Assembly (NCBI GenBank): GCA_950097015.1
Contig: CATNEN010000003.1
Location: 9,343,501-9,407,500, forward strand
Direction: 5' to 3'
Source: Macrostomum hystrix
Taxonomy: Eukaryota > Platyhelminthes > Macrostomidae
DNA: 64,000 bases
The notes below the pieces were generated by a model, which was not told the DNA's origin, made no database searches, and saw only the letters and a list, made by a program, of their open reading frames with translations. Positions 12,397 through 22,600 of the stretch are shown piece after piece. The translations under genes were made by a program, and so were the position numbers. Within the stretch, counting starts at the first letter, position 1, and each line of letters begins with the position of its first letter.

Positions 12397-15300
12397 CTAG
12401 GCAACCAGAGCTGCATCTGCTCCATTCGCAGGCGCATTGGCGTTCAACCGTTTCAGAGCCTCCCTCTGAGGCCGGGCCACCTCCGAGTACAGGTAGACAG
12501 TCAGCAGGCAGTCCTGGCACAGCTGCACAGTCCGACGGCAGCACTGAAGCTCCGTCTCAGTCGGCTGCTGGCGTCCGATGACGCCCTCCCAGCCGGCCGT
12601 TCGACCGCTAAACGTCTCCCAGAGGCCGTGTCCGTTGCACCACAGCAGCCGGTTGAATAGTCGATCAAGTAGACGCGACAGTCGATTAGCCTCCGGCCTC
12701 TCGCCAGCGCCGCCGATGTTGCGAAACGCCTTCTCGAGAGCGACGCGAACGCAACGCTTGACAATGTCCAGAATTTTGGCTCGCTTCTCGGAGTCCAGAC
12801 TGAGACGCCAGTAGCTGCCCACCAGCGGCTTATTGATCTGCCAGCTGGAGCAGAGAGCGCTAAGAAGGCGGTCGGCTTCTCGATCAGACTTTCCAGGAAA
12901 TCGGATCCGTAGCTCGTTGAGGCACTTCAAGGCCAGGAGAGAGCGCGCCTCGTCAGCTGCATCGGCCGCTGAAATCACCGCAGACTTGCCTGTTGGCGAG
13001 CTGTTGCCTGTCTCGGTACCATTCTTGCCGCTGTCCGTCTTTAAGTCTGTCGGCTTCTGGTTCTTTTCAGACTGTACCTTCTTTCGACGACCAGCAGCGT
13101 CGTCTTCAGAGTCGCTGGTGTCGCTGACTCGCTGACTACCAACTGTAGACGCGAGCTGCTTATTGACCTCCTCGAGGCTGAGCTTGTTCGAGTAAAACGC
13201 TTCCAGTTCTTTCAACAGCCTGTTGGAGCCAGTGTCAAGGGCAATGGGAAAGGCGGCCAGCAGACTGGCTGTCAGTTTGGCCTGCCGCTCTCCGTCGTCA
13301 ACTGGAAAGATTAGACGAAAGCCTTGACAGACGCGCGCTTCGACATCCTTGCAGGAAGCTTGTTGACGTAGCCGAGCCTGCAGTCGAGCGAGCTCGGCTA
13401 TGGCAGCGTCTTTCGAAGCGAGCGACGCCGCCTCAGCACGCTTCCGATCAGACGGGCGGCAGTTGAGCAGCATGAGGGTCTCCTCTAGCAGGCCGAGTTT
13501 TATCTCGCGCTCCACCGGATGGTCGACATCCAGGCTGGGTGAACGGTTGACCTCCATGAGCCAGGGGCACAAATTTTGGTCTAGAAGGACGTCGAAACCG
13601 AGCAGCTCGAAGCAGACAGAAGCGCTACCCGGCTGGTCCGAGGGGCGGCACCGTCGGTAGGACTTCAGAACGTGCGGATAGGCCAAGAACACAGTCTTGA
13701 GCACCAGGTCCAGTATGTTGTGCCACATTCGGGCCACATCATAGTTCCGTTTAGCCAGGTACTCGTTGAGAAAGCGTAGAGGTCGGATGCTGTCTGCTGC
13801 GATGCGACCACCGCGACGGTTAGTCCGGCGTTCTCGATCGTCTTCAGCGGCAGCGGCTGCCGCCTGCAGCTGCAGCTGCGGGCTGGTGAGGTGCATCAGC
13901 AGGCTGGTTGACTTGGTTTTCAACGGCTCAACGTAGGGCTCGCAGCTCATGCGCATGAAGCCTTCATTGTAGAAATACACGCGCAACGGGTCACACGAGG
14001 TTACTAGCACAAATAGCCGAAGGTCAAACTTCATGCCATCGATGAGAAACGGGTTGGACACGTACTCCTGCACAATGGACGGCGCCTCAGCCGTCTGTGG
14101 CACATCTTCGACTGTCTTGTGAAGCGCTATCCCGTGCCCCATGGCTCCGTCGATGGGCTTAGAGATAAAAGATCGCTGCTTCTCCGCCTTCAGCAGCTCC
14201 TTGCAGCGTTGCTGCAGCGAGGCCAGGTCGGCTGGAAGAATCCAGGTACGCGGCGCGAAATTGTACTCCTGGGGCAATGTGCCGGCAGCCTTCGCCAGAT
14301 TCTTAGCCAGCAGATCCTTCCTTGTAATCTCAGCCATTCCAGGAAAGTGGTTCACCCGTTGGTGCGGTCGCAGATCACTCAGTCTTTCGGTGGAGATAAA
14401 GTTGTCAATCCAAATTAGAAACGGGGTTCTGAAGTCGTCATCGGCCGACGGTAGGAAGCCAACCTTCTTCGCAGCGTAGTGCACAGACTCGTAGCGTGTG
14501 CCACTCAGATTGACCGGCAGGGGCTGCTTCAGGCGCACGAGACGCCGTCTCTGCTCGGGTGGCTGATCAGCCTCGTCCAGGTCGCGACGCCGCCGGCTGG
14601 ACAACTCGTCACCTCGACGCTCAAAGTTACTACTCCGACCACGATCCAACCGGTCATCGTCGAGTTCTTTTCGAATGCCGGAACGCATTGATGACAAACC
14701 GTCTGAGCGCCTCAAGAAATCGCCGTAATCGCCTGCACGTGAATTTGATGAGCCAATTCGGTCGTCGTCGTAATCAACTTTTCGACGCAGCGGTTGGTCG
14801 TCATCCCGCAGCGACGACCTTGGCGATTGGCGAGACTTGCTGAGCTCGCCAGATCTCTTGTCCATGTCCCGCGACCCGCGTCCAACTGGAATGTCATCGA
14901 ATGTCGATTTCTTCGAAGACTCCAGATCTCGGGATGTTTTCGCCCGGTCCTTACCATCAAGTGGCGACTTACGACCCAGCGGCTTGTCGTCCACCGCCGG
15001 CTGCCTTGGCGATCGACCTCGGTCGCCAAGTCTTGATCGGTCGTAATCGTCGACTGGCGTTTTTTTACCAACCGGGATGTCGTCGAACTGAGAAACCGTT
15101 CTACCGCGATCCAGATTCCGTCGATCGTCATGTAGAGCACCCTTTCGACCCAATGGAAGTTCATCGCGAGCAGATAACTTCCCAGATTTACCACCGGCTG
15201 CTCTACGATCGCGATCGTCGAGGACAGCTTGGCGACCAACTGGAACTTCGTCAAAGTTGTTTTTAATGCTGCTCAATGTGGAGCGAGGCGATCGACCAAC

Positions 15301-15966
15301 GGGCTGCTCATCGTACGGATCGGCCCGGCCTTTAGATGAACTGGTGCGCCCAACCGGTACATCGTCGAATGTATTCTTGCTGTAGGAAAGTGCGCGATCA
15401 TCAGGAATATCGTTAGGAAAGGTACGACGTTCAGCTATGCCTGAGCGCCCATCGGAAAGTTTCTTTTTACTGGAAAGACCTGGGCGACCTGCAGGGATGT
15501 CATCATAGGGACTTGGGCGAGTCGAAGTACTACTGCGACCAACTGGTGCCTCGTCGAAAGGTTTAGAAAGCATCGAAGATCCAGAGCGACCTATCGGAAC
15601 ATCGTCGTGTGAGTTATATCGAACTGAAGATCCAGAACGACCCACAGGTGTCTCGTCTAAGTGCTTAGAACGAGCAGAAGAGCCAGAACGACCTACTGGA
15701 ACTTCGTCCAACGGATTTGGACGACCCGAGATGCTGGAGCGACCTACGGGCACATCGTCGTGCGGATTGATGCGACCAGATGCGCCAGAACGACCCACAG
15801 GTGTTTCGTCGAGGTCTTTGTATCTAGGCGAAGCGCCCAATGCTTTGCGACCACCGACCGGGACATCATCGTGGGAATTTCCCGCTCCGTTGCTGCTGAA
15901 ACGCGACGCGTTCGGAGTCCCAGATCCGACCGAGGAGCCTCGCATCATCTGGCTGAGCGCGTTCAT
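12397..15966 (-). CDS. Tubulin tyrosine ligase-like protein, TTLL6/13-type, with N-terminal DxPVGR repeat array
   Basis: One uninterrupted exon encodes 1189 aa. Residues 33-396 hold about 17 copies of a [D][D/E]-x-P-[V/I/L]-G-R motif; copies 2-8 are spaced exactly 17 residues. Residues about 490-840 are a TTL domain: 'VNHFPGMAEITRKDLL', 'PRTWILP', ATP-grasp lysine in 'SKPIDGAMGHGI' (603-613), 'DGMKFDLR' (643-650), 'VTSCDPLRV', and the Mg-binding 'MEVN' (804-807). A later 'GFRLIFP' block at about 882 also occurs in TTLL6/13. Family members add glutamates to tubulin tails in cilia. The segment that is normally HLTN-x3-NK reads HLTS then a Gln/Ala run (692-708), so activity is uncertain. The C-terminal 300 residues are acidic/charged then helical and unrecognised. 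The start at 15966 is the first ATG of the open frame. It is tandem with misato on the same strand. Confidence 0.9.
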   Translation of the reverse strand: MNALSQMMRGSSVGSGTPNASRFSSNGAGNSHDDVPVGGRKALGASPRYKDLDETPVGRSGASGRINPHDDVPVGRSSISGRPNPLDEVPVGRSGSSARSKHLDETPVGRSGSSVRYNSHDDVPIGRSGSSMLSKPFDEAPVGRSSTSTRPSPYDDIPAGRPGLSSKKKLSDGRSGIAERRTFPNDIPDDRALSYSKNTFDDVPVGRTSSSKGRADPYDEQPVGRSPRSTLSSIKNNFDEVPVGRQAVLDDRDRRAAGGKSGKLSARDELPLGRKGALHDDRRNLDRGRTVSQFDDIPVGKKTPVDDYDRSRLGDRGRSPRQPAVDDKPLGRKSPLDGKDRAKTSRDLESSKKSTFDDIPVGRGSRDMDKRSGELSKSRQSPRSSLRDDDQPLRRKVDYDDDRIGSSNSRAGDYGDFLRRSDGLSSMRSGIRKELDDDRLDRGRSSNFERRGDELSSRRRRDLDEADQPPEQRRRLVRLKQPLPVNLSGTRYESVHYAAKKVGFLPSADDDFRTPFLIWIDNFISTERLSDLRPHQRVNHFPGMAEITRKDLLAKNLAKAAGTLPQEYNFAPRTWILPADLASLQQRCKELLKAEKQRSFISKPIDGAMGHGIALHKTVEDVPQTAEAPSIVQEYVSNPFLIDGMKFDLRLFVLVTSCDPLRVYFYNEGFMRMSCEPYVEPLKTKSTSLLMHLTSPQLQLQAAAAAAEDDRERRTNRRGGRIAADSIRPLRFLNEYLAKRNYDVARMWHNILDLVLKTVFLAYPHVLKSYRRCRPSDQPGSASVCFELLGFDVLLDQNLCPWLMEVNRSPSLDVDHPVEREIKLGLLEETLMLLNCRPSDRKRAEAASLASKDAAIAELARLQARLRQQASCKDVEARVCQGFRLIFPVDDGERQAKLTASLLAAFPIALDTGSNRLLKELEAFYSNKLSLEEVNKQLASTVGSQRVSDTSDSEDDAAGRRKKVQSEKNQKPTDLKTDSGKNGTETGNSSPTGKSAVISAADAADEARSLLALKCLNELRIRFPGKSDREADRLLSALCSSWQINKPLVGSYWRLSLDSEKRAKILDIVKRCVRVALEKAFRNIGGAGERPEANRLSRLLDRLFNRLLWCNGHGLWETFSGRTAGWEGVIGRQQPTETELQCCRRTVQLCQDCLLTVYLYSEVARPQREALKRLNANAPANGADAALVA

Positions 15967-16540
15967 GGCTGACAGACGGGTTCTAAGACTGAACTGAGTC
16001 TTTGAAAGCCTCTAATTAGTTCGTCTTTCACGCAGTCCTTAATATCTTCTTAAGAGAAAAATTCGGACTAATTAAGCGATAAGTTCCACTATAGCTGTGG
16101 CATGCTTCAATCTGTTTAATAGTGTGTTTCTCTCAGTCAAAAAACCCAACTGTACTCTTGTACCCTCTAGGCTCTCTTCCTGTTGCCTTGGCAACTGAGC
16201 GAGCGCTGCTCAACCAATAAGCCCAAGCTGTGTTGTCAGCCCAGTCTTCCACTGACTGCAATTATCGCTGTACAATAGGAACTCATTCCCATTTCACCGA
16301 GAAAGCTTCTCAACCCGTTTGCTTTGGTCGCCAACTGTACTCACGAGGTAGTTAAGGGGAGGGACAGAGTCGCTTACAGCAAGTGCTCACAATTCACACT
16401 CTTTTTTTTCAAATTCCTCGTTGTATTTGAGAGTGCAGGAGCAAAAAAGAAAAATATGAATCTGGCTTTCTAACTTAGAAAGTTTTTGAAATCTGAAAAT
16501 AAATATTTTTGATCTTTTTAAGCTTAGCAATCGCAACAGC
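15967..16540 (-). promoter_or_regulatory. Candidate TTLL promoter / TTLL-misato spacer
   Basis: The 730 bp between the TTLL start and the misato stop must hold the TTLL promoter and the misato 3' UTR. A CCAAT box lies at 16214-16218 (plus orientation). In minus orientation a 'ctgtcag' acceptor-like sequence ends two bases before the TTLL ATG, so a 5' UTR splice or trans-splice site is possible. Confidence 0.3.
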
Positions 16541-16544
16541 AGCT

Positions 16545-16558
16545 TTTATTCGTTTATT
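16545..16558 (-). terminator. Candidate poly(A) signals of misato
   Basis: Two TTTATT hexamers on the plus strand (AATAAA on the minus strand) at 16545-16550 and 16553-16558 lie about 140 bp past the misato stop codon, a normal 3' UTR distance. Confidence 0.5.
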
Positions 16559-16695
16559 TAGAACAAAAAATGCAAGCCAAGTGCCAGTTTCAAAACGAAA
16601 GAAAAAATGCCATTCTCAGTTTTTAGCGATTTTAACAGATGATTAACGGATTAAACAAGTTAATCGTTGTTTTTATAAATAAACTGACCACCCAG

Positions 16696-19600
16696 CTACT
16701 GCACTCGCTCGGGTCGATACCTATCGGCAATGTCTCTCGCGTAGTCTATGGCCTCCCTCAATTCGTCAGCTTCCAAGTTCATCGACGAGGCGCTGACGCA
16801 GCGAACACCGTCGGATTGTACAGCGACGGCCAGGCTGTCAAACGAATCGGCCGCGCCGGAGTTGTTGTCTAGCAATGCCCAGACGCCAAGCGTACAGGAC
16901 GGCTGCTGAAGCAGTCCTTGGACAGTCTTGCTAGTCAGCGACACGCCCGACGGTAGCAGGCTAGTTGGAAATGGCACCTTGGCAGTCAGCGCAGGCTTTG
17001 GCAGGTGAAAATGACGCGCCAAATGACCAGCGCCTGGTGCGCGGACTTCGCTGAGCCAGCGGGCGACGATGGAGCCCGGCTCATCTGGCTGCTGCTTCGG
17101 CTGCTGCTGCTGCTGCTGATCAACGTGCGAAGGAAGAGCCCGACCAACCTGCGAACCAGGAAAATTTAAATTTAATTTCATTAAAACGCAAAACATGTAA
17201 AATCATTCATCAGGATTAACATGATTTAATAAAATGACTTACAATGTTCCCTTATCTCAGAGACTTGAAATAATCCCAAATTTCCCCTAATCTAATAGTG
17301 TCTTAAATAATCCTAAATTTCCCCTAATCTAATAGTGTCTTAAATAATCCCAAATTTCCCCTAATCTAATAGTGTCTTAAATAATCCTAAATTTCCCCTA
17401 ATCTAATAGTGTCTTAAATAATCCTAAATTTCCCCTAATCTAATAGTGTCTTAAACAATCCCTAATCTCCCCCTAATGTCAGTGTCCTAAATAATCCGAA
17501 ATCTCTCCTTACCTCAGTATCTTAAACGACCCTCTCAGTCTCATAATCTTAGCCTCTTAAAAAAGCCCAACAGCAGAAGGTGAGCAGTGACTCACCGATA
17601 AGCAGGCAACGCTAAGTCCATCATTGTCAATAAATGGTCCCAGGGCAGGCGGTATCTGCCGCAGCAGATTAGGCAGACTGGCAAAGTCCGAGCCGTCATC
17701 ATCGGTCCGATAGAAGCGCACAGAAGGTGAACAGAACCTGCGATTCGACTGACACAGCAGGCGTTGAACATCGCCAAGATCTGGCAGCTCGAACAGGCTG
17801 CTAGTGTTGCGCAATCTGGTTGGCAAGGTGACACTGTCAAGCCAAGCGGCTGCCAGAGCAGTTGACGCATAGCGCGACACAGTCTGCTCCGCAGATGCCG
17901 ACGTCGTTGATTTCGATAGCCACGGCGACGGTTCAGGCCAAGACGGCGATGACAGGGCGACAATCAGGCCAGCTAGAGGATCTAGGCGAACTAGAGATAA
18001 CAGCGAGCTCAAGCGATAGGCCGGGTATGACGCAACCTCCAGCCAGGTAGGGTCGGGCAGGCAGGGCAGAACTAGGCTGGCCTTTTTAGGGAACTCTTCA
18101 GCCAGGTGGGCTAGAGTGGAGACGGCTAAAGTGCAGCCGAATAGCGGGTCATGCGCATCGGCCAAGAGCTGAAAGCCCTGTGGAAGATAATGGACTCGAA
18201 CTACTAGTTTGAATGAGAATATTAATAATAATAATTGATAAACCTGACCCAGCAGGGCCAGATGTGTAGCCGACAGTACAGCCGCAGCAATCTGAAGGGG
18301 GTTGTAGTCTATAGTGGTTAGAGCGTCGGACTCATGACTTGAAGGTCGGAGGTTCGATTCCTTACTCAACTGGAATTCCCATTCCCGACCTTCAAGTCGG
18401 AAGTGCAGCGGTCTAACCACTAGGCTAAAATTTAACCGGGAATCGAATCCCTGGGAACCGGGAATCGGGAATCGATCCCCCGACCTTCAAGTCGTGAGTT
18501 CAGCGCTCTAACTACTAGGATAAAATGAAACTCCTATTATCTACAACAGCGGTTCTCAACCTTTTATTCAGGCGATCCTAATTTTTTCCCTTGCATCTTT
18601 TTTGTTTGTTTGCGACCCCTATAATAAGCATGCGACCATGCGATAGCCAGCGAACTTTGGTGTGGAGAAGGAGGGAACTGTGCTCAGCCCCCATTTCCTT
18701 GCACAGCGCTGTGAACAGTCGATGATTCAGAGGTCAGCTTTTGATGAAATTCACCACGGGAACGTCTGTCAAGACGGCGTCAGTCAGCTGACAAGTCTTT
18801 GGCTGCCAGTGCTTCACGATGGATGAAGCAATGTGTCCAGCTAGCGTCAGGCGTGACATCCTGGATGCGATTCACAGCACCACTGTTCTTTCATGTGCAC
18901 GCTGCCTGTGCACGCTGGTTCAGTGATACCAACTGATGGAATTTGACGCCTTAACTTCTCCATGAAGTATACTCGCGTGGCTTAGTCGCAACTTCAGGGT
19001 GCTGGGTTTGCAGATGGCGCTTGAGATTTTTTGGTTTCATTGACTCCTTTGACAATGTGACTTCGCAGATAACACATTGTGGTTTTTCATTCGCAGTTTT
19101 GAAACCTAACTCAAGAAATGCTTCATTATAACTGCGCTTAGGTGAGTTTGCAGACGATGCCATTAACAACAGATGAGATTGAATATCTAAATAGATGCCT
19201 CTCTAATCCTAATCTAACCCTAATCCTAAGCAGGTTATTGTGCCTCCAATCGGCTAAGCCAAAAGGAATGGGAATGCGTTTAAATGTGGAGGTGGATTGT
19301 TGAGAGGAGTTCGTCCTCTGGGTAAGGAGTTGCGATCGTTCGTTTTAAGCTCGCTGGGGTAACAAGGTAAAAGGGAGACCGAGAAGGAAAGTTTGTTTTG
19401 CTTGTCGTGTGGTGTCGTGTGACTCAGCCCATATCTAGCAGAACAGGCTTAGCTTGCGACTGCGTGCATATTTTGTGTTGCGACTTCAAGTTGAGTGCTA
19501 GGCCGCTAGTGCTATAGCCATTGCAATGTAGCTAACAGCCTTTGACTTACTTTTACTTTTACTAAAAATGTTTTACTCTAATATCTCTAAAGGGTTCTTC

Positions 19601-22600
19601 CCCAATAAAAAATACATTTTTTATTTTTCTTTTTGCTGCGACCCCCAGAAAATGGTCACGCGACCCCCAGTGGGGTCGCGACCCACAGGTTGAGAACCAC
19701 TGATCTACAATATTGAAGTGAAGGGCAAATGTACACAAACCTGTGTGTGTGTGTGTGTGCGTCTGCGCTCAGGAATCAGCGAAATGGACTTATGCGGTTA
19801 ATTGTCGTCAACTTATGCGCCAGTGCCAAATATTATTAATCTTACTATAATACAAAGGTCAGGGGTTCGATTCTTGACTCCACTGCCCCACTTATTCTCT
19901 TTTAGCAAGGCACTTAACACAGTACTGATTCCGTTCACTAAGCTGTTAAATAGGGGTCATTAGGTAAATAGGGGCGGTTGTGGCGTCCCCCCAGTCCATG
20001 GACTGAACAGGCAGTACGCATGTCGGCTGCACATCTGGCCCAATTGGGGCAGGTGCAATTAGTTAGAAATTAGGATTGGGATTTGAAAACAATCAAAACC
20101 CACCTGCAAGCAGTCGCACTCTTCAGCAAACAGACGCAGTCTAGATTCGATTTCATCCCTGACTTCTCCAGCTCCGGATTCCATAGCTGTGACGGATGAC
20201 AGGTGCAGCAAGGATCGCGGATGAAGCCGGGTGCCGAGGCAGTCATTCCAAGCGCGAAAGCTGGACTCCGAGTACACAGAGGAGCCAGTGACACCATCGT
20301 CACCGATACTGAAAGCCTGCCTTTGAAACTCGTGTCTCTGGCTTGTCCGAGTTCGCACCTCAACTGGTAGGCCGCGCGAGGCAACAGCGGCTGCAGCTGC
20401 GGCAATTGTCGCTGAATCGCCGTCATCGGGGATGCTTCCGGAGGCAGCCGTGAAATCGTGTCCATCGAAGCCGTCGACTTTTGGATTCCGAATATATTGA
20501 TATTAGATATGAGAGTCTAGACAATGTCTAACTGGAGACTGGATGTTACAGATTTTAGTTCCTTAAATTTAATTTTCCACTTAAACTCCTCCGAAAAAAG
20601 CAGTTTCGCTCGTTGTCACCTATTAGTCTAGATTCTATAATGTTGGTGTTTATTGGTCTAGAATGTTGGTGTTTATTGGTCTAGAATGCTGGTGTTTATT
20701 GGTCTAGAATGTTGGTGTATTATTGGTCTAGAATGTTGGTGTTTATTGGTCTAGAATGTCGGTGTTTATTGGTCTAGAATGTTGGTGTTTATTGGTCTAG
20801 AATGTTGGTGTTTATTGGTCTAGAATGTTGGTGTATTATTGGTCTAGAATGCTGGTGTTTATTGGTCTAGAATGTTGTTGTATTATTGGTCTAGAATGTT
20901 GGTGTTTATTGGTCTAGAATGTCGGTGTTTATTGGTCTAGAATGTTGGTGTATTATTGGTCTAGAATGTTGTTGTATTATTGGTCTAGAATGTTGGTGTT
21001 TATTGGTCTAGAATGTTGGTGTTTATTGGTCTAGAATGTTGGTGTTTATTAGTCTAGAATGTTGGTGTTTATTGGTCTAGAATGTTGGTGTTTATTGGTC
21101 TAGAATGCTGGTGTTTATTGGTCTAGAATGTTGGTGTATTATTGGTCTAGAATGTTGTTGTATTATTGGTCTAGAATGTTGGTGTTTATTGGTCTAGAAT
21201 GCTGGTGTTTATTGGTCTAGAATGTTGGTGTTTATTGGTCCAGAATGTTGGTGTTTATTGGTCTAGAATGTTGGTGTTTATTGGTCTAGAATGTCGGTGT
21301 TTATTGGTCTAGAATGTTGGTGTTTATTAGTCTAGAATGTTGGTGTTTATTGGTCTAGAATGTTGGTGTTTATTGGTCTAGAATGTTGGTGTATTATTGG
21401 TCTAGAATGTTGGTGTTTATTGGTCCAGAATGTTGGTGTTTATTGGTCTAGAATGTTGGTGTTTATTGGTCTAGAATGTTGGTGTTTATTGGTCTAGAAT
21501 GTCGGTGTTTATTGGTCTAGAATGTTGTTGTATTATTGGTCTAGAATGTTGGTGTTTATTGGTCTAGAATGTCGGTGTTTATTGGTCTAGAATGTTGGTG
21601 TTTATTGGTCTAGAATGTCGGTGTTTATTGGTCTAGAATGTTGGTGTTTATTGGTCTAGAATGTCGGTGTTTATTGGTCTAGAATGTTGTTGTATTATTG
21701 GTCTAGAATGTTGGTGTTTATTGGTCCAGAATGTTGGTGTTTATTGGTCTAGAATGTTGGTGTTTATTGGTCTAGAATGTTGGTGTTTATTGGTCTAGAA
21801 TGTCGGTGTTTATTGGTCTAGAATGTTGTTGTATTATTGGTCTAGAATGTTGGTGTATTATTGGTCTAGAATGTTGGTGTTTATTGGTCTAGAATGTTGG
21901 TGTATTATTGGTCTAGAATGTTGGTGTTTATTGGTCTAGAATGTCGGTGTTTATTGGTCTAGAATGTTGGTGTTTATTGGTCTAGAATGTCGGTGTTTAT
22001 TGGTCTAGAATGTTGGTGTATTATTGGTCTAGAATGTTGGTGTTTATTGGTCTAGAATGTCGGTGTTTATTGGTCTAGAATGTTGGTGTATTATTGGTCT
22101 AGAATGTTGTTGTATTATTGGTCTAGAATGTTGGTGTTTATTGGTCTAGAATGTCGGTGTTTATTGGTCTAGAATGTTGGTGTATTATTGGTCTAGAATG
22201 TTGGTGTTTATTGGTCTAGAATGTCGGTGTTTATTGGTCTAGAATGTTGGTGTTTATTGGTCTAGAATGTCGGTGTTTATTGGTCTAGAATGTTGGTGTA
22301 TTATTGGTCTAGAATGTTGGTGTTTATTGGTCTAGAATGTCGGTGTTTATTGGTCTAGAATGTTGGTGTATTATTGGTCTAGAATGTTGTTGTATTATTG
22401 GTCTAGAATGTTGGTGTTTATTGGTCTAGAATGTCGGTGTTTATTGGTCTAGAATGTTGGTGTATTATTGGTCTAGAATGTTGTTGTATTATTGGTCTAG
22501 AATGTTGGTGTTTATTGGTCTAGAATGTTGGTGTTTATTGGTCTAGAATGTTGGTGTTTATTGGTCTAGAATGTTGGTGTTTATTGGTCTAGAATGTTGG

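Noticed and set aside
12578-15997. Many plus-strand open frames opposite the TTLL gene
   Set aside because: Shadow frames of a GC-rich exon; none has domain content, while the minus strand encodes a recognisable ligase.
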